Positions 45,919 to 57,542 of a DNA stretch of 64,000 bases are shown one piece after another. Made by a program: the position numbers and the translations under genes. The notes below the pieces were generated by a model. The model had not been told where the DNA came from, did not search any database, and was given only the letters and a program-made list of their open reading frames with translations. Each line of letters opens with the position of its first letter. Position 1 is the stretch's first letter. Origin of the DNA: Hydnum rufescens UP504 (lineage: Eukaryota; Basidiomycota; Agaricomycetes; Cantharellales; Hydnaceae); contig MU129046.1 in NCBI GenBank assembly GCA_014904985.1, forward strand, positions 1-64,000. Reading direction: 5' to 3'.

Positions 45919-46879
45919 TCACTCGACAGCGTCATCTGTAAGAAGGCTATAGAGAGTACCTATATCAGCCCGCATCTCAGACATATCTGTGTGAAGACCG
46001 GAAACTTCATTTTGAAACATGGCCATCTCCAGGTGAATGGCAGCCAGCTCGGCTCTTATGTGCTCAAGCTTCAAAATTATCTATCATAAGAGAGATGGTG
46101 AGAAATAGTCTAGATGTGTAGAATGACGATTTGAACCTCAGATGTTTCTGGTATACCCTTTCCAGATTCGGTTGCAATGGGGTGGGAGGGAGACATCGAA
46201 TCAAATTCAAACCTCACTGCGGGCTTGGACGGTGATGAAGATTTGGAGGATGATCGTGTGTTTTTCATTTGCTGGGCTGTCTGCTTTGAGGGGGAATCTG
46301 TATGAGCAGATCCCATTAGTTTTTGACTATGAACAAAGTAATGATACTGTCCCACATACTGGAGGGTGAAGGTCCCGAGCGTTTGGAGTGTTTGGAGTGT
46401 TTGGAGTGTTCAGAATGTGGCAAATGTCCTGAAGATCGCGAATGCGATGTTTCCTGCTCAAAGTCGGACCTGTTACCCTCTGCACCATCGTCGTTTGGCT
46501 CGGCTTCGTCATCCTCAGCATCGGGGGGTTGCTCAGCCTAGTAAATAAAAGACATGAGTCCACTGCAAAGGGACCCGGGGGCTGCCAAAGGAGGACACAC
46601 CCAAACTGAGAAGGGAAAAAATCAGACTCACAATGAATGAAGGAGAGCATGCATTCAACTTACAAAGAAAGCCACACTTGGAGCCACTACCGCATGCATA
46701 GAAACGTTTGTCTCGGTTAGGGCCTTCAGCGATCACGCAGATCCTTGCTATAACATCATAATTAGTTCAGTTTAGGAGAATAAACAGGGAAGGAGACGAT
46801 ACTTACCGAAAACAGAGCATTTGCACAGCAGCTTGTTGTTCCTGAACTCAACATTGCGCTTGATTACCCACCTTCCCAT
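45919..46879 (-). CDS. GRF-type zinc-finger protein with coiled-coil tail
   Basis: The start is ATG 46879-46877. Exon 1 (46807-46879) encodes MGRWVIKRNVEFRN then LLCKCSVF. After a 59-bp intron, exon 2 (46664-46747) gives ARICVIAEGPNRDKRFYAC and KCGFL. Together these form the C-x-C..GPN..R.FY.C..C.FF pattern of GRF zinc fingers, which bind single-stranded nucleic acid. An acidic, Ser/His-rich linker follows (AEDDEAEPNDDGAE and HSKHSKHSKRSG, about 46370-46545). The last exon (45919-46080) is a predicted coiled coil (KLEHIRAELAAIHLEMA). Inner exon borders after 46615 are uncertain. It lies inside the KDZ TIRs beside the transposase, so it is probably an element-borne accessory gene. Confidence 0.65.
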
Positions 46880-47067
46880 GATTAGTTGGAGGTGAAGGTG
46901 AGAATTGGGGCATGGTATTTGCATCCGTACAAGCCCGCAGGTAGAATATCTCAATGGGTACGACTGGAGGATGCAGAGTGATGAGAACTTACACGGAGTT
47001 AGATATTTGTTAACCCAAAATGATGATGGACACCTCGTTCTCTGAATCAGTGTAGGATCCACAAAGT

Positions 47068-47504
47068 TAGGTCCTGGGACATGGGGGAAGCATAAGTGAG
47101 GGATTGGTAGCCCCAAGGAAGGGGATGGACGACCAAGTGAGGCTGCAGCCAAATTTGATTCCGCAGCCAGGCGGACCCACCCCTTCTGAGGATCCCACGG
47201 CCTAATTCCGGGGTCCCATGACCTAATCCAAGTGTCCCAAGGCCTAACTCGGGCATCCCCAGGCCAACTTTGGGCGTCCCCAGACCAAGAACCCTGGAGC
47301 TTCTCAGGGGCTACCGCCCCCAAACCCCCAGGTTTTCTGGAGGGGACCCAGGGCTGAAAAATCGGCCCTGGGGAGCCCTATTTTTCAAGCAAATAAATAG
47401 GTGAGTATTCCAAGTATACCATTATAAGTTGTACCTCTGTAGGTAGGATGTGCCTATAGGGTGTTACATAGCTAACTAGGTACTTAAAGGTGTTTGCCTA
47501 AGGT
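47068..47504. repeat. KDZ element right TIR
   Basis: This is the inverted partner of 36132-36560. It ends GCCTAAGGT, followed by G and the GAATGC direct repeat. Confidence 0.85.
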
Positions 47505-48054
47505 GGAATGCTAGGGGCGCAAGCATGGATCTCCAAGATGGTTCTGAGCAGCAATGGATTACTTCCCAATTCAAACCACTTCCATGCCATATCAGCACAT
47601 ACTGTATTCTGTTCAAGCTCAATATTTCAGAAAGACCAGTACATCAAACTGGAACTGATGGAGGTTCTGCAAATGCCAAATTTATGCCGAGGAACAAGCC
47701 ACTTTGTGAGCAACTTCATTTCATGGAAAACTTTGATTGGCGGCGTGGCGGTAGGTCCGGATGACAGGAACAGTGCACTCCAGCACAGAGCCACTCAGAC
47801 AACCAACCAGAGGAAGAATATTGCATTTGATTGAGCTTGAGGGAGTCTGTCACCACTCCTGGAAGTGTACACCCTGTCAGTATTCATATGTGTGAACAAC
47901 CTGGCATCCCACCAGGCGCACTGTTTTACTTCGATTAAATCCCTATGTGCCCATTCCTCTCAATATGTACGCATGGCTCTGTCTTGCTGCCCCATCCATC
48001 TCAGACCACACCCGCACACTGCCGAATCCACACCCCCCTTCACAATACCTTGTA

Positions 48055-48492
48055 GTCTCGTAACCAGACTGGAGCTATGCTTGGTCTGGTGGAAAGGGGA
48101 GTTCCGAAGGCGCGGGCATGAAGCTTCCGCTCCAGCCAATCACAAAAAGTTTTCACCGGCATTTGCCGCAACCTCCAGTTGGGTACGTGCTCTCCACTCA
48201 GTATCCATGCCCTGATAGGAACTTCGTGAGATGGATATCTCCCAGCCAAAAAATGACCAAGAGCCTATTTGGTCACCCAGTGTCTCTGCAGCCCATCCTG
48301 CATTAGTCTCTCTGATAAGAACCAGGAAATCAAAATTAGTTGAAATAATATTCCCATCTCAGAAGCAACTGGGAGCCGCGGCAAGCACCAGTCAAAACCT
48401 CTTGTGATTGGCTAGACCGGAAGCTTCATGCCCACGCCTTCGGAACTCCCCATTTTCCCAGACCAAGCATAAGCTTGGTCTGGTTACGAGAC
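48055..48492. mobile_element. 438-bp MITE inside hAT copy 1
   Basis: The ends are GTCTCGTAACCAGAC and its complement, with inverted repeats of about 130 bp (including GGGAGTTCCGAAGGC) and TA on both sides (48053-48054 and 48493-48494). The TA duplication suggests a mariner-type origin. The same MITE sits at the same place in hAT copy 2 (49697-50134), so it entered before the hAT copies separated. Confidence 0.8.
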
Positions 48493-49103
48493 TAAATACC
48501 TCATTCAAAGCATTAGATTAATTCTCAAGTACTGACTTGCCATGTATTTGGACCACTCTTGGCCCCTTGGGAGGCTACCACAGTAGATAAACTAGAATTC
48601 CTCCTCGAGCTCAAAGGAGCCTTGGTACATCCTGAGAAACTATACAGGATTCTAATAACTAAGCATTCCATCCTTGAACTCCAGGCCAAACCTACGGAGT
48701 GGGAAGAATTACTTGATCTAATAGAAGAGCCCTGGTGGGGTGCAACATATGAAGACTAGAGAACTTTTCTGGGACATTTTATCATCACTCAGATACTAGA
48801 CAGGGTGCCACAGGTGCCCACGACCTTGCTTGCAAATTGTTCCAGGTGTGTGGTAACTAGGGTTATTCTGTCAAGCCTAGAAAACAGTCATGCACAACTG
48901 AATGCACCAACCAATCAGAAGCTACCAAGTAATTATCTAATACAAAATTGGCTTGAGTCGACTTCAAGTCCAAGCCAAGTCTTATTTTTGACTTGACTTT
49001 GGAGATAAGTCAAGTCAAATGGAAGTTGTGCGGAGTCGCCCGAAGTCAAGTCTAAGTCAAGCTAAGCCAAGTCGCGGCAACACTACTTCATGGTCACTGA
49101 AGG

Positions 49104-50941
49104 TAGTGTTGCCGCGACTTGGCTTAGCTTGACTTAGACTTGACTTCGGGCGACTCCGCACAACTTCCGTTTGACTTGACTTATCTCCAAAGTCAAGTCA
49201 AAAATAAGACTTGGCTTGGACTTGAAGTCGACTCAAGCCAATTTTGTATTAGATAATTACTTGGTAGCTTCTGATTGGTTGGTGCATTCAGTTGTGCATG
49301 ACTGTTTTCTAGGCTTGACAGAATAACCCTAGTTACCACACACCTGGAACAATTTGCAAGCAAGGTCGTGGGCACCTGTGGCACCCTGTCTAGTATCTGA
49401 GTGATGATAAAATGTCCCAGAAAAGTTCTCTAGTCTTCATATGTTGCACCCCACCAGGGCTCTTCTATTAGATCAAGTAATTCTTCCCACTCCATAGGTT
49501 TGGCCTGGAGTTCAAGGATGGAACGCTTAGTTATTAGAATCCTGTATAGTTTCTTGGGATGTACCAAGGCTCCTTTGAGCTCGAGGAGGAATTCTAGTTT
49601 ATCTACTGCGGTAGCCTCCCAAGGGGCCAAGAGTGGTCCAAATACATGGCAAGTCAGTACTTGAGAATTAATCTAATGCTTTGAATGAGGTATTTAGTCT
49701 CGTAACCAGACCAAGCTTATGCTTGGTCTGGGAAAATGGGGAGTTCCGAAGGCACGGGCATGAAGCTTCCGGTCTAGCCAATCACAAGAGGTTTTGACTG
49801 GTGCTTGCCACAGCTCCCAGTTGCTTCTGAGATGGGAATATTATTTCAACTAATTTTGATTTCCTGGTTCTTATCAGAGAGACTAATGCAGGATGGGCTG
49901 CAGAGACACTGGGTGACCAAATAGGCTCTTGGTCATTTTTTGGCTGGGAGATATCCATCTCATGAAGTTCCTATCAGGGCATGGATACTGAGTGGAGAGC
50001 ACGTACCCAACTGGAGGTCACGGAAAATGCCGGTGAAAACTTTTTGTGATTGGCTGGAGTGGATGCTTCATGCCCGCGCCTTCGGAACTCCCCTTTCCAC
50101 CAGACCGAGCATAGCTCCAGTCTGGTTACGAGACTACAAGGTATTGTGAAGGGGGGTGTGGATTCGGCAGTGTGCGGGTGTGGTCTGAGATGGATGGGGC
50201 AGCAAGACAGAGCCATGCATACATATTGAGAGGAATGGGCACATAGGGATTTAATCGAAGTAAAACAGTGCGCCTGGTGGGATGCCAGGTTGTTCACACA
50301 TATGAATACTGACAGGGTGTACACTTCCAGGAGTGGTGACAGACTCCCTCAAGCTCAATCAAATGCAATATTCTTCCTCTGGTTGGTTGTCCGAGTGGCT
50401 CTGTGCTGGAGTGTGCTGTTCCTGTCATCCGGACCTACCGCCATGCCACCAATCAAAGTTTTCCATGAAATGAAGTTGCTCACAAAGTGGCTTGTTCCTC
50501 AGCATAAATTTGGCATTTGCAGAACCTCCATCAGTTCCAGTTTGATGTACTGGTCTTTCTGAAATATTGAGCTTGAACAGAATATGTGCTGATATGGCAT
50601 GGAAGTGGTTTGAATTGGGAAGTAATCCATTGCTGCTCAGAACCATCTTGGAGATCCATGCTTGTGCCCCTAGCATTCAGAAGAGAGGTGAAAAAATACT
50701 CCTATGTAAATTTGAGGGCCAACCCAACCCAACCCACCAGAATGTGCAGTCTATATACTGTATCTACATAAACATGTGCCTATTATATTATTAGGACTTG
50801 AGCCGGCTTCAAGCTGAAGCCAAGTCGCCCAAAGTCAAGTCAAGTCATTTGATTAGTAATCAAAGGACTTGACTTGACTTGGCTTAGAAGAGACTGGCTT
50901 CGGACTTGAGCCAACTTGAAGCCAAGTCCTTGGCAACACTA
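49104..50941. mobile_element. hAT-like non-autonomous element, copy 2 (1838 bp)
   Basis: It starts TAGTGTTGCC, ends GGCAACACTA, and has a perfect 8-bp target duplication ACTGAAGG (49096-49103 and 50942-50949). It is inverted relative to copy 1 and represents the shell without the KDZ insertion. Shared frames such as KLEFLLELKGALVHP (49430-49630 minus) and MAGRYPSHEVPIRAW (49940-50149 plus) are conserved between the copies, but I see no transposase. Subterminal CAAGTCAAGTC repeats are present at both ends. Confidence 0.9.
49697..50134. mobile_element. 438-bp MITE inside hAT copy 2
   Basis: This is the same length and sequence class as 48055-48492, in inverted orientation together with its host element. 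It is flanked by TA at 49695-49696 and 50135-50136. Confidence 0.8.
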
Positions 50942-50949
50942 ACTGAAGG

Positions 50950-51450
50950 GGATATGTGTGGCAGTGCGAAAATTAGATCCCTTCACGTGGTTGTGAGGCC
51001 ATCAAAGACTCAACTCACTCATGTGCCATTAGGGGCAATGAGAACCCTGGCGAAAAGCCATTCACTCCTCCCTTTTGTATACCCATCATTCTCAGCATCT
51101 AACGCTTATGTCAGCAACTTGAACAACCAATGCCTGCTCAAAGACTGGCAACTACGATGGGTGAACGATCCCCTGCAAAACTGCTCACAGAGTACTCTAT
51201 TTGCAACATCAACCCCCCACTTCTGTGTCTTAGCAAACTATTCAAATCACTCTCACGAAAATCGTTCAGCAGACTAGTCCAATGCCATATAGGGCACGCC
51301 TTCATAGGCCAATACTATGAATGATTCGTACCAGACGAAAGCACAATGTGCTGCTGTGGGGAATGCCTCAAAACATGAACCCACATCCTCCAAGACTGTC
51401 CCCTGTACGACGACTGGAGACCCCTACTCCTGGACTCAAATAACGATTCC
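50950..51450 (+). pseudogene. LINE-type 3' remnant, second copy
   Basis: This is the paralogue of 26690-27215, with LKDWQLRWVN, LVQCHIGHAFIGQYYE and CCCGECL. Compared with the other copy, nearly every CpG has become TpG or CpA (for example GCGCAACG to GCACAATG). A 70-bp stretch corresponding to 27110-27210 is missing. Confidence 0.6.
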
Positions 51451-52106
51451 CTGAGACACAAGACTATCTGCTGATGAAGGTTGCTTCCAATCTCAGTTAC
51501 GATCCCATCAACGAAAGTGCGAAGTGGACACCATGTAAATGAGGCCTCCATTTGGTATTGGGTGCGGTATCTCAGGTCAAAGGGTCTGGAGGCCTGCGGT
51601 CATGGACGTCTTCTCTATTTTCATTTTCTCTTCAGTACATGGCATCCCTCGGGTGCAGCCGGTCGTTGCAAGCTAGATATCGAAATATTCATCATCATTC
51701 ATCACTCATGTGCCAGAATAAGGTCCAGGACCTCGAAGAGAACAGTTAGTGATGTTCCCGACGAAACCTCCCAAATCTTTCACTCACACTTAAAAGTTTC
51801 CGTCCAGGTGAAGTCCTATTCCGCATTATGGATTTGGAACACATGGGCTTGAATGACCTTTCATACTGAGTCCCCAGTGTCAACATCATCGGCTTTATTG
51901 GCTAATATGCATTTCATTTGGTTCCTGTGACTTGGGGCGTGCATTAATTTTTTGGAGCTGAGCAGGCGCTCAAAGAATTTGAATACACTATGTGCTGAAT
52001 GGGGTAATAGGTTGACTTCCCTCACACCACCTTGCATTGCCTCGCACTGCCTCGCACTTTCTTCCATCGCCTCACAACCCCCCCTCTCTCAAGCGCACCA
52101 CATCCC
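51451..52106. promoter_or_regulatory. 5' region of the TPR gene, unit 3
   Basis: It is conserved with 27230-27884 in unit 2 and partly with 3145-3400 in unit 1 (GGTATTGGGTGCGGTATCTC, CATCATCATTCATCA). A small plus-strand frame (VLGAVSQVKGSGGLRSW) is present in units 2 and 3, but it is more likely leader than gene. It probably contains the promoter, though no clear TATA box was found. Confidence 0.35.
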
Positions 52107-54896
52107 ATGCCCTCCAGAAGATTCTTTTCACCCAGAAGACGTAACGTCCAGTTATCGTTACCCCCATCCAATGATTCCTCTCCTAACGGAGCATCCACTT
52201 CCACCATTCGACGTACTATTGCAACTGCGCCTCAACCAGTATACCCAGATTACCTCAACGACACCACTGGCCGAGGATGGGATGCCACTCTCATTATATC
52301 TTCCATGATCCGTGATATCCGACTTCTTCCACCCACCCTTTCTGGTCCACTTGCCCAAGTTTTCGATATCATATCAGAGGTGATCGAGGCAGTTCAAACC
52401 ATGCAGGATGGGAGAGATAGATGCACACAGCTCATGGTTCGGGTCACAAGGTTTCTCGAGACCTTGGTGGATGCGTTGAAGGGGAAGAACATCGATGATA
52501 TGAGAATCGCCTCAAGTTTACATATTTTAACATGGTAAGCATTCCAATTGGCATGCACAATCTCTACAGTGAAATATATCTCTTGCGGGTATAGTAACTT
52601 GATGGCAATCCACATTGACACAACACGATGGTCCTATTTGAATGTTGTGGAGCGGTATCTCCAGCGGGATAAAATCATGAATGCGATATCGATGCATGGA
52701 GAGAATCTGACTGATTGCCTGCACACATTCCAAGTGAGTGTGTATTCAATAGGCACATTCTCACTTCATGCCAGTGAGCTGACGTTATCGTAAAGATCGT
52801 GACATTGATGACAGCATCCAACCCTCCGGACAGACTAGAGATAATCACATCTCTGGGCCCACTTGTCTCAGCAAGACCGCTGGCACTGTCTGAAAACACA
52901 GTCATGAGTGATTTGTGGCAGGCGGCAGCTGTTTTATTGGATGATAACCAACCCCATTTTCAGGGTTCAATTGTTGCAGTGGGACTGCGTGACTTCTTCG
53001 AACATCCGACAGTGTTTGAGCAGATCGGGGTGGCTGTGCAAGGATGACTGGAGGAGATGGGGTTACAGGCTGCCTCGACACCACTGGGCTCAAGGTAATT
53101 GCCATTGTTGGTTCAATGTACCAATCAGAGATTGATGAAGACGAAACAGACATGCGGAAATGACTGGACTGCAAACTGGCTACGACTGTGGTGTTTTATA
53201 TCTCTCAAGCCAGATCTGGGAGCTCATGGTGGAAGTCCGCTGTGTCTTGCCACATATTTCGGTTCGCACAGATATCGAAGGGCAGGTTGTGGGATGGAGA
53301 ACTCACCAGCAGCCGACTGGGGACCCGACACGTCAACTTCATGAAACAGTTATGGTGGCATTGCAGCTCCTGAATGAACTGCTTGATGTCGGGGAAATCA
53401 AATTCAATTTGGCTATGCTGGCAGGAAAAATGGATGATCTGTCCATGAATTTGAATGATCTGGGTCTTTGGGATGAGGCCTTTGAGGTACAGGCTACGGT
53501 AGTAGTACTATACCGCACCGGAGGGGACAAATCATATCTTTCTGTCGCTCTTGCTAGCCCCTCCATTCGTCTTTCGAAATTTGGCCGTCATGGAGAGGCA
53601 CTCAGGGCAAGTGAGGAGGCATTGAGTATTCATCGTCCACTAGCTGCAGATCGCCCCGAAGTATTCTGCCCACATCTCGCTCATTCTCTTAACAACCTCT
53701 CCATTGATCTTTCAAAATTTGGCCATCATGAAGAGGCCCTCAAGGCAAATGAGGAGGCCTTGGCCATTGGTCACTCACTGGCCGCAGATCAACCCAAAGT
53801 GTTCCGCCCAGATCTTGCTCATTCTCTTAACAACCTCTGCACTAAGCTTCTGAAATTTGGCCGACGTGAAGAGGCGCTCAAGGCAAATGAGGAGGCCTTG
53901 GGTATTTATCGCTCACTAGCCACAGATCAACCTGAGGTGTTCCGCCCAGATATCGCTCGTTCTCTTAACAACCTCTCCATTGATCTTTCGAAATTTGGCC
54001 GATGTGAAGAGGCGCTCAAGGCAAATGAGGACGCCTTGGGGATTTATCGCTCACTAGCCACAGATCAACCTGAAGTATTCTGCCCAGATATCGCTCATTC
54101 TCTTGGCAACCTCTCCATTACGCTTTCGGAGTTTGGCCAACATGAAGAGGCGCTCAAGGCAAATGAGGAGGCCTTGGGCATTTGGCGCTCACTAGCCACA
54201 GATCAACCCGAAGTATTCTGCCCAGATCTCGCTCATTTTCTTAATGACCTCTCCATTGATCTTTCGAAATTTGGCCGGGATGAAGAGGCGCTCAAGGCAA
54301 ATGAGGAGGCCTTGAGCATTTGGCACTCACTAGCCACAGCTCCACCCAAGGTATTCTGCCCCGATCTTGCTTGCTCTCTTAACAACCTCTCCATTGATCT
54401 TTCAAAATTTGGCCGCAATGAAGAGGTGCTCAAGGCAAATGAGGAGACCTTGGGCATTTATTGCTCACTAGCCACAGATCAACCTGAAGTATTCCATCCA
54501 GATCTCGCTCATTCTCTTAACACCCTTTCCAATTGTCTTTCGAAACTTGGCCGGGATGAAGAGGCCCTCAAGGCAAATGAGGAGGCCTTGGGCATTTTTC
54601 GCTTCCTAGCTGCAGATTGCCCCAAAGTATTCCTCCCAAATCTTGCACATTCGCTTAACAAATGCTCCATTCATGTTTCAAAATTTCGCTGCGATGAAGA
54701 GGCTCTCAAGGCAAATGAGGAGGCCTTGACCATTTATCGCTTACTAGCCGCAGATTGCCCTGACATATTCCACCTAGATCTCGCTGATTCTCTTAACTAC
54801 CACTCCAATTATCTTTCCAAATTTGGCTGTGATCAAGAGGCCCTAAAGGCAACTCAGGAGGTCCTGGAAATTTGTCACTCACTAGCCACAGATTGA
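52107..54896 (+). pseudogene. 4HB-TPR protein gene, unit 3 copy (one nonsense codon)
   Basis: Exons are 52107-52534, 52595-52733 and 52796-53094, with the last exon running to the stop at 54894-54896; the introns match the unit 2 gene in place and length. The N-terminal helical bundle (GWDATLIISSMIRDIR, LAQVFDIISEVIEAVQTM) is intact. TGA at 53045-53047 replaces CGA of the unit 2 copy (QGRLEEMG), truncating the protein before the TPR part. The last exon is open for 578 codons, including LNELLDVGEIKFNLAMLAGK and 10-11 TPR units. Apart from this stop the gene could be whole, so recent inactivation or an inactive allele is possible. Confidence 0.78.
53565..54896 (+). repeat. 126-bp TPR-coding tandem repeat, about 10-11 units
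   Basis: These are 42-residue units (KFGRCEEALKANEDAL, then LATDQPEVFCPDIAHSL). The array is shorter than that of unit 2 (about 18 units) and shows CpG loss relative to it (GCTCGT to GCTCAT, CCGCCC to CTGCCC). Confidence 0.92.
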
Positions 54897-56020
54897 TCTA
54901 ATGTATTCTCGACCTTGCTCATTCTCTTAACCTCCCTATTGACCTTTGAACATTTCTCCATGATGAAGAGGCCCTAAAGGCAAATGAGGAGGCCTTAAGC
55001 ATTTGTCACACACTAAAATAACTAATACTGGCGCCTGATGTACATGTGAGGAAATACTAGTGAAATGTATTGGTGGTTACGGAGGGGAGGCTGCAGTGTC
55101 TCAACTCATCTTGTTCGTTTTAGACACTGACATCTGCAGAAATCCATTTACAACAGAGCTAAACTCAAGCAGATGATGGTGGATGGGCAAGGAGTCAAGG
55201 AAGAATGCTGGTGAAAACATTCCAGGGTGGGAGAACTGAAGCCCAAGGCAGAGTGGTGCAACCTCGTGGCTGAGCAGGCATGATTCCAATTTTCTTTTTT
55301 GTGTGGGAAAGTTGTTTGCAACCTACGGGAAATATCATCAATTCTCCAAGACGACATGATTTACTATACGTGGGGATGCAGGCAGCTCTAAAACTGAACG
55401 ATATCGATCATTCAATGCCTGTCTTCTCATCCCTTGTCATCAGAACAATGTAATAGGGCGTGATTATGGGGGGTCCTTCTAGTTAGTGAGAACATCATGC
55501 ACTGCTCGCATCACGGTATTATTCAGTCCTACACAATAAGTCAGAAGGACAAATCCTCATCACAGCCAGGCTCATCCTTGGAGAAAATCAACTGCAATGC
55601 CTTGGAACCAACTTGAGGATAATTGGATAGAGGACCAATGGCATGCCCAATGAGAAACACCAAATGCTCGAGAGCTCATGGCTTCCCCGTGGCTTAGCTT
55701 TATGTGCCGCAAATTCCTCATCAATACAAACCAATCCTCGAGTCCATCTCATCCCATCCATCCGCCCCAGATCCAACACAAGCCTTACCTACGTTTGCCG
55801 ACATCTTGGCAAATGCAGGTGGGTACCCAATTAGGATCATTTTACGTCACGGGAGATTCAAACCTAGTGTCGGGCTTGAGATCATCAGTGTACACCCAGC
55901 CGAATTCATGTACATCATCTGAACCTATGCATTCCCTTTCCTTCCTGATCCTTTGACCTCATTAATGATCTTCCACTGTTGGTAGTGCCCAATCCTCGTC
56001 CCTGGTGGGATAGATGCCTC
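54897..56020. other. TPR 3' flank and duplicated stretch, no gene supported
   Basis: One eroded repeat lies at 54950-55010. The EDRRRK exon remnant is at 55110-55282, and 55290-56010 matches 8411-9185. A frame GSFYVTGDSNLVSGLRSS (55678-55956) is shared with unit 1 but overlaps a second shared frame. Confidence 0.4.
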
Positions 56021-57400
56021 CTACAAGAAACTAGGCATCCTTGTATCATCCGAGTCTAACGAAGTTTGCACCTGTGCATCGGCTGCCACCATAATTTTCA
56101 CAGGCATGCCCAGATTGCCAACGGCCACAGGCCCCCGCCTCACTGGAAAAGCAATCTGCGACAAGCATCTGCGGAACGGAATGTGCATCATATATTGCGC
56201 TGGCCAGCACACCACGTGCCCAATTTGCCACCCAACCTGAGGTGTAGATACTTCGGAAAGGCCCACCAGATACGCCATGCACTCTCCCAGAGACATTTGA
56301 TGCACAGGCAACGGAGGAATCATACAATCTGCCTGTAATCCTGCTTGTGTGAAGAGCAAGGTGGTGACAGAATGAGGAGACACAGAATAGGCCGATCCGT
56401 ATCCCAATGACGTGACAATCGACTCCATCCTTTGTGTCTTGCTCTCACCTATCCTCCCCGCTTGATCACGCTCATCCAGCATATTAATATTATGTGCAAT
56501 GGTATGATCGGGGGACAAGGAAGATCACAGTGATCACAGAAATTGAATAGAAATCGTCTTGGTGTACCATGAGGTGGATCTTCGGCGAGAATTCGGGACT
56601 GTTGGTATAATTGTCAAGGAGGGAGGATAGGATGAGGTCCATCGGGGCCACAGGTAAATTAACCAGTTTTCCAAGCTCTGTTGCTGTAAAGGAAACTTGG
56701 GACGACCCACATCTTCAGACAACATCTACATGCCCAATGCATGAAGAGTTAGTTGAGCTAGTCTGTGACTTCCACACATATATCAAGAGGTAATCGGTCA
56801 GCTAGTAAGAGTCATGCAACGTCGAGAAGGACATGGCCATGAGCAATTAAAGTGATATGTGTAGTAATGCCGGGTGTTCTAAAAGTGACAATGAGGAGCT
56901 CGGTGCCATCTTCTGTAGTCCACTTGCTGTGCCCATTAATGTCGTCAAGAACACCAACAAGATGAGCTGCTCTTGAAATCTCACTGTCGAGTGAATGAGA
57001 GCTCTTGTCCTGGTTGAAATTTTTCTGTGCGAATGTGAGTTAAGATGTGAGAACATTGGGCCAGAAATGATGCTGATAGACAACAGTGCAAGTTTTAGAA
57101 AGAGCTTTCTTGACCATTGGATCATTTACATAGTTAGAGTATAGTTGGGATTGGATCAGAGCTTACGATTTTCAATTGCCCATCGGTCTCTTCGGGAGAT
57201 CAGAACCACTCCCCATTTCCTCTAGGAGCATCTTTTCGACAAGACAGAGGGCTTCAGAAGTGAGTTTCTGGCCTGAACTATCCATGAGGGCCTTGACATC
57301 TTTCAGGGCGTCGCGCCAGCCACATTCTGAAAAACGACTTGAGAGGTTGATGAGTGAGCGATGGGAAGCCATGGTGAAAACACCATTCAATCCATTGCTA
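56021..57400 (-). pseudogene. Unknown multi-exon gene, unit 3 copy (best preserved)
   Basis: On the minus strand the blocks run as follows. 57400-57172 reads ASHRSLINLSSRFSECGW and KLTSEALCLVEKMLLEEM. 57010-56780 reads SEISRAAHLVGVLDDING and GTELLIVTFRTPGITTH. 56720-56530 reads SFTATELGKLVNLPVAP. 56518-56021 is an open 165-codon exon with RMESIVTSLGYGSAYSV and MSLGECMAYLVGL, ending MPSFL and a stop. Spacers between blocks resemble short introns, but a stop follows CVEVTD near 56765. It is adjacent and divergent to the nuclease-like gene at 57543. Family not recognised. Confidence 0.5.
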
Positions 57401-57542
57401 GAGGGACAGCTACAGAGTTTCATGCGTGAACCAAGTAGAAGATTCAAGAGTATTGAGACATGTCTGGATGGAAATTGCCACACACACCAACATCCTGACG
57501 CTGATACCGAACCAGCTCGCTGCACCTGAAATCTATAGTCCT

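Larger units (their letters stand above)
36132..47504. mobile_element. KDZ-class DNA transposon, 11.4 kb
   Basis: Its termini are ACCTTAGGCAAACACC and the complement, with TIRs of about 430 bp. The direct repeat GAATGC lies at 36126-36131 and 47506-47511, and copy 2 of the hAT shell shows the unbroken sequence (complement CTGAATGCTAGGGG), proving insertion into the shell. It carries a transposase with a CxC1 motif (41163-45193, minus), a GRF zinc-finger gene (45919-46879, minus), a multi-exon gene (36872-39210, plus) and a membrane-protein ORF (40777-41214, plus). The assignment to Kyakuja-Dileera-Zisupton rests on the transposase motifs. The target duplication is 6 bp as seen, possibly a degraded 8 bp. 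Confidence 0.85.
35863..49085. mobile_element. hAT-like non-autonomous element, copy 1, with nested KDZ element and MITE
   Basis: The element starts TAGTGTTGCC and ends GGCAACACTA. Imperfect 8-bp target duplications flank it: CTTCGTGG (35855-35862) and CTTCATGG (49086-49093). TIR sequence and 8-bp duplication point to the hAT superfamily. Subterminal regions are full of ACTTGACTT words. Without the KDZ insertion (36132-47504) the shell would be about 1.85 kb, like copy 2 at 49104-50941, and it has no hAT transposase. The conserved frames in the shell (48559-48759 and 48040-48249 minus) occur in both copies but match nothing I know. Confidence 0.88.

Noticed and set aside
48010..50680. A single 3-kb palindrome as one foldback element centred at 49095.
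   Set aside because: Target duplications and terminal motifs show that the centre is the junction of two separate, oppositely oriented hAT copies.
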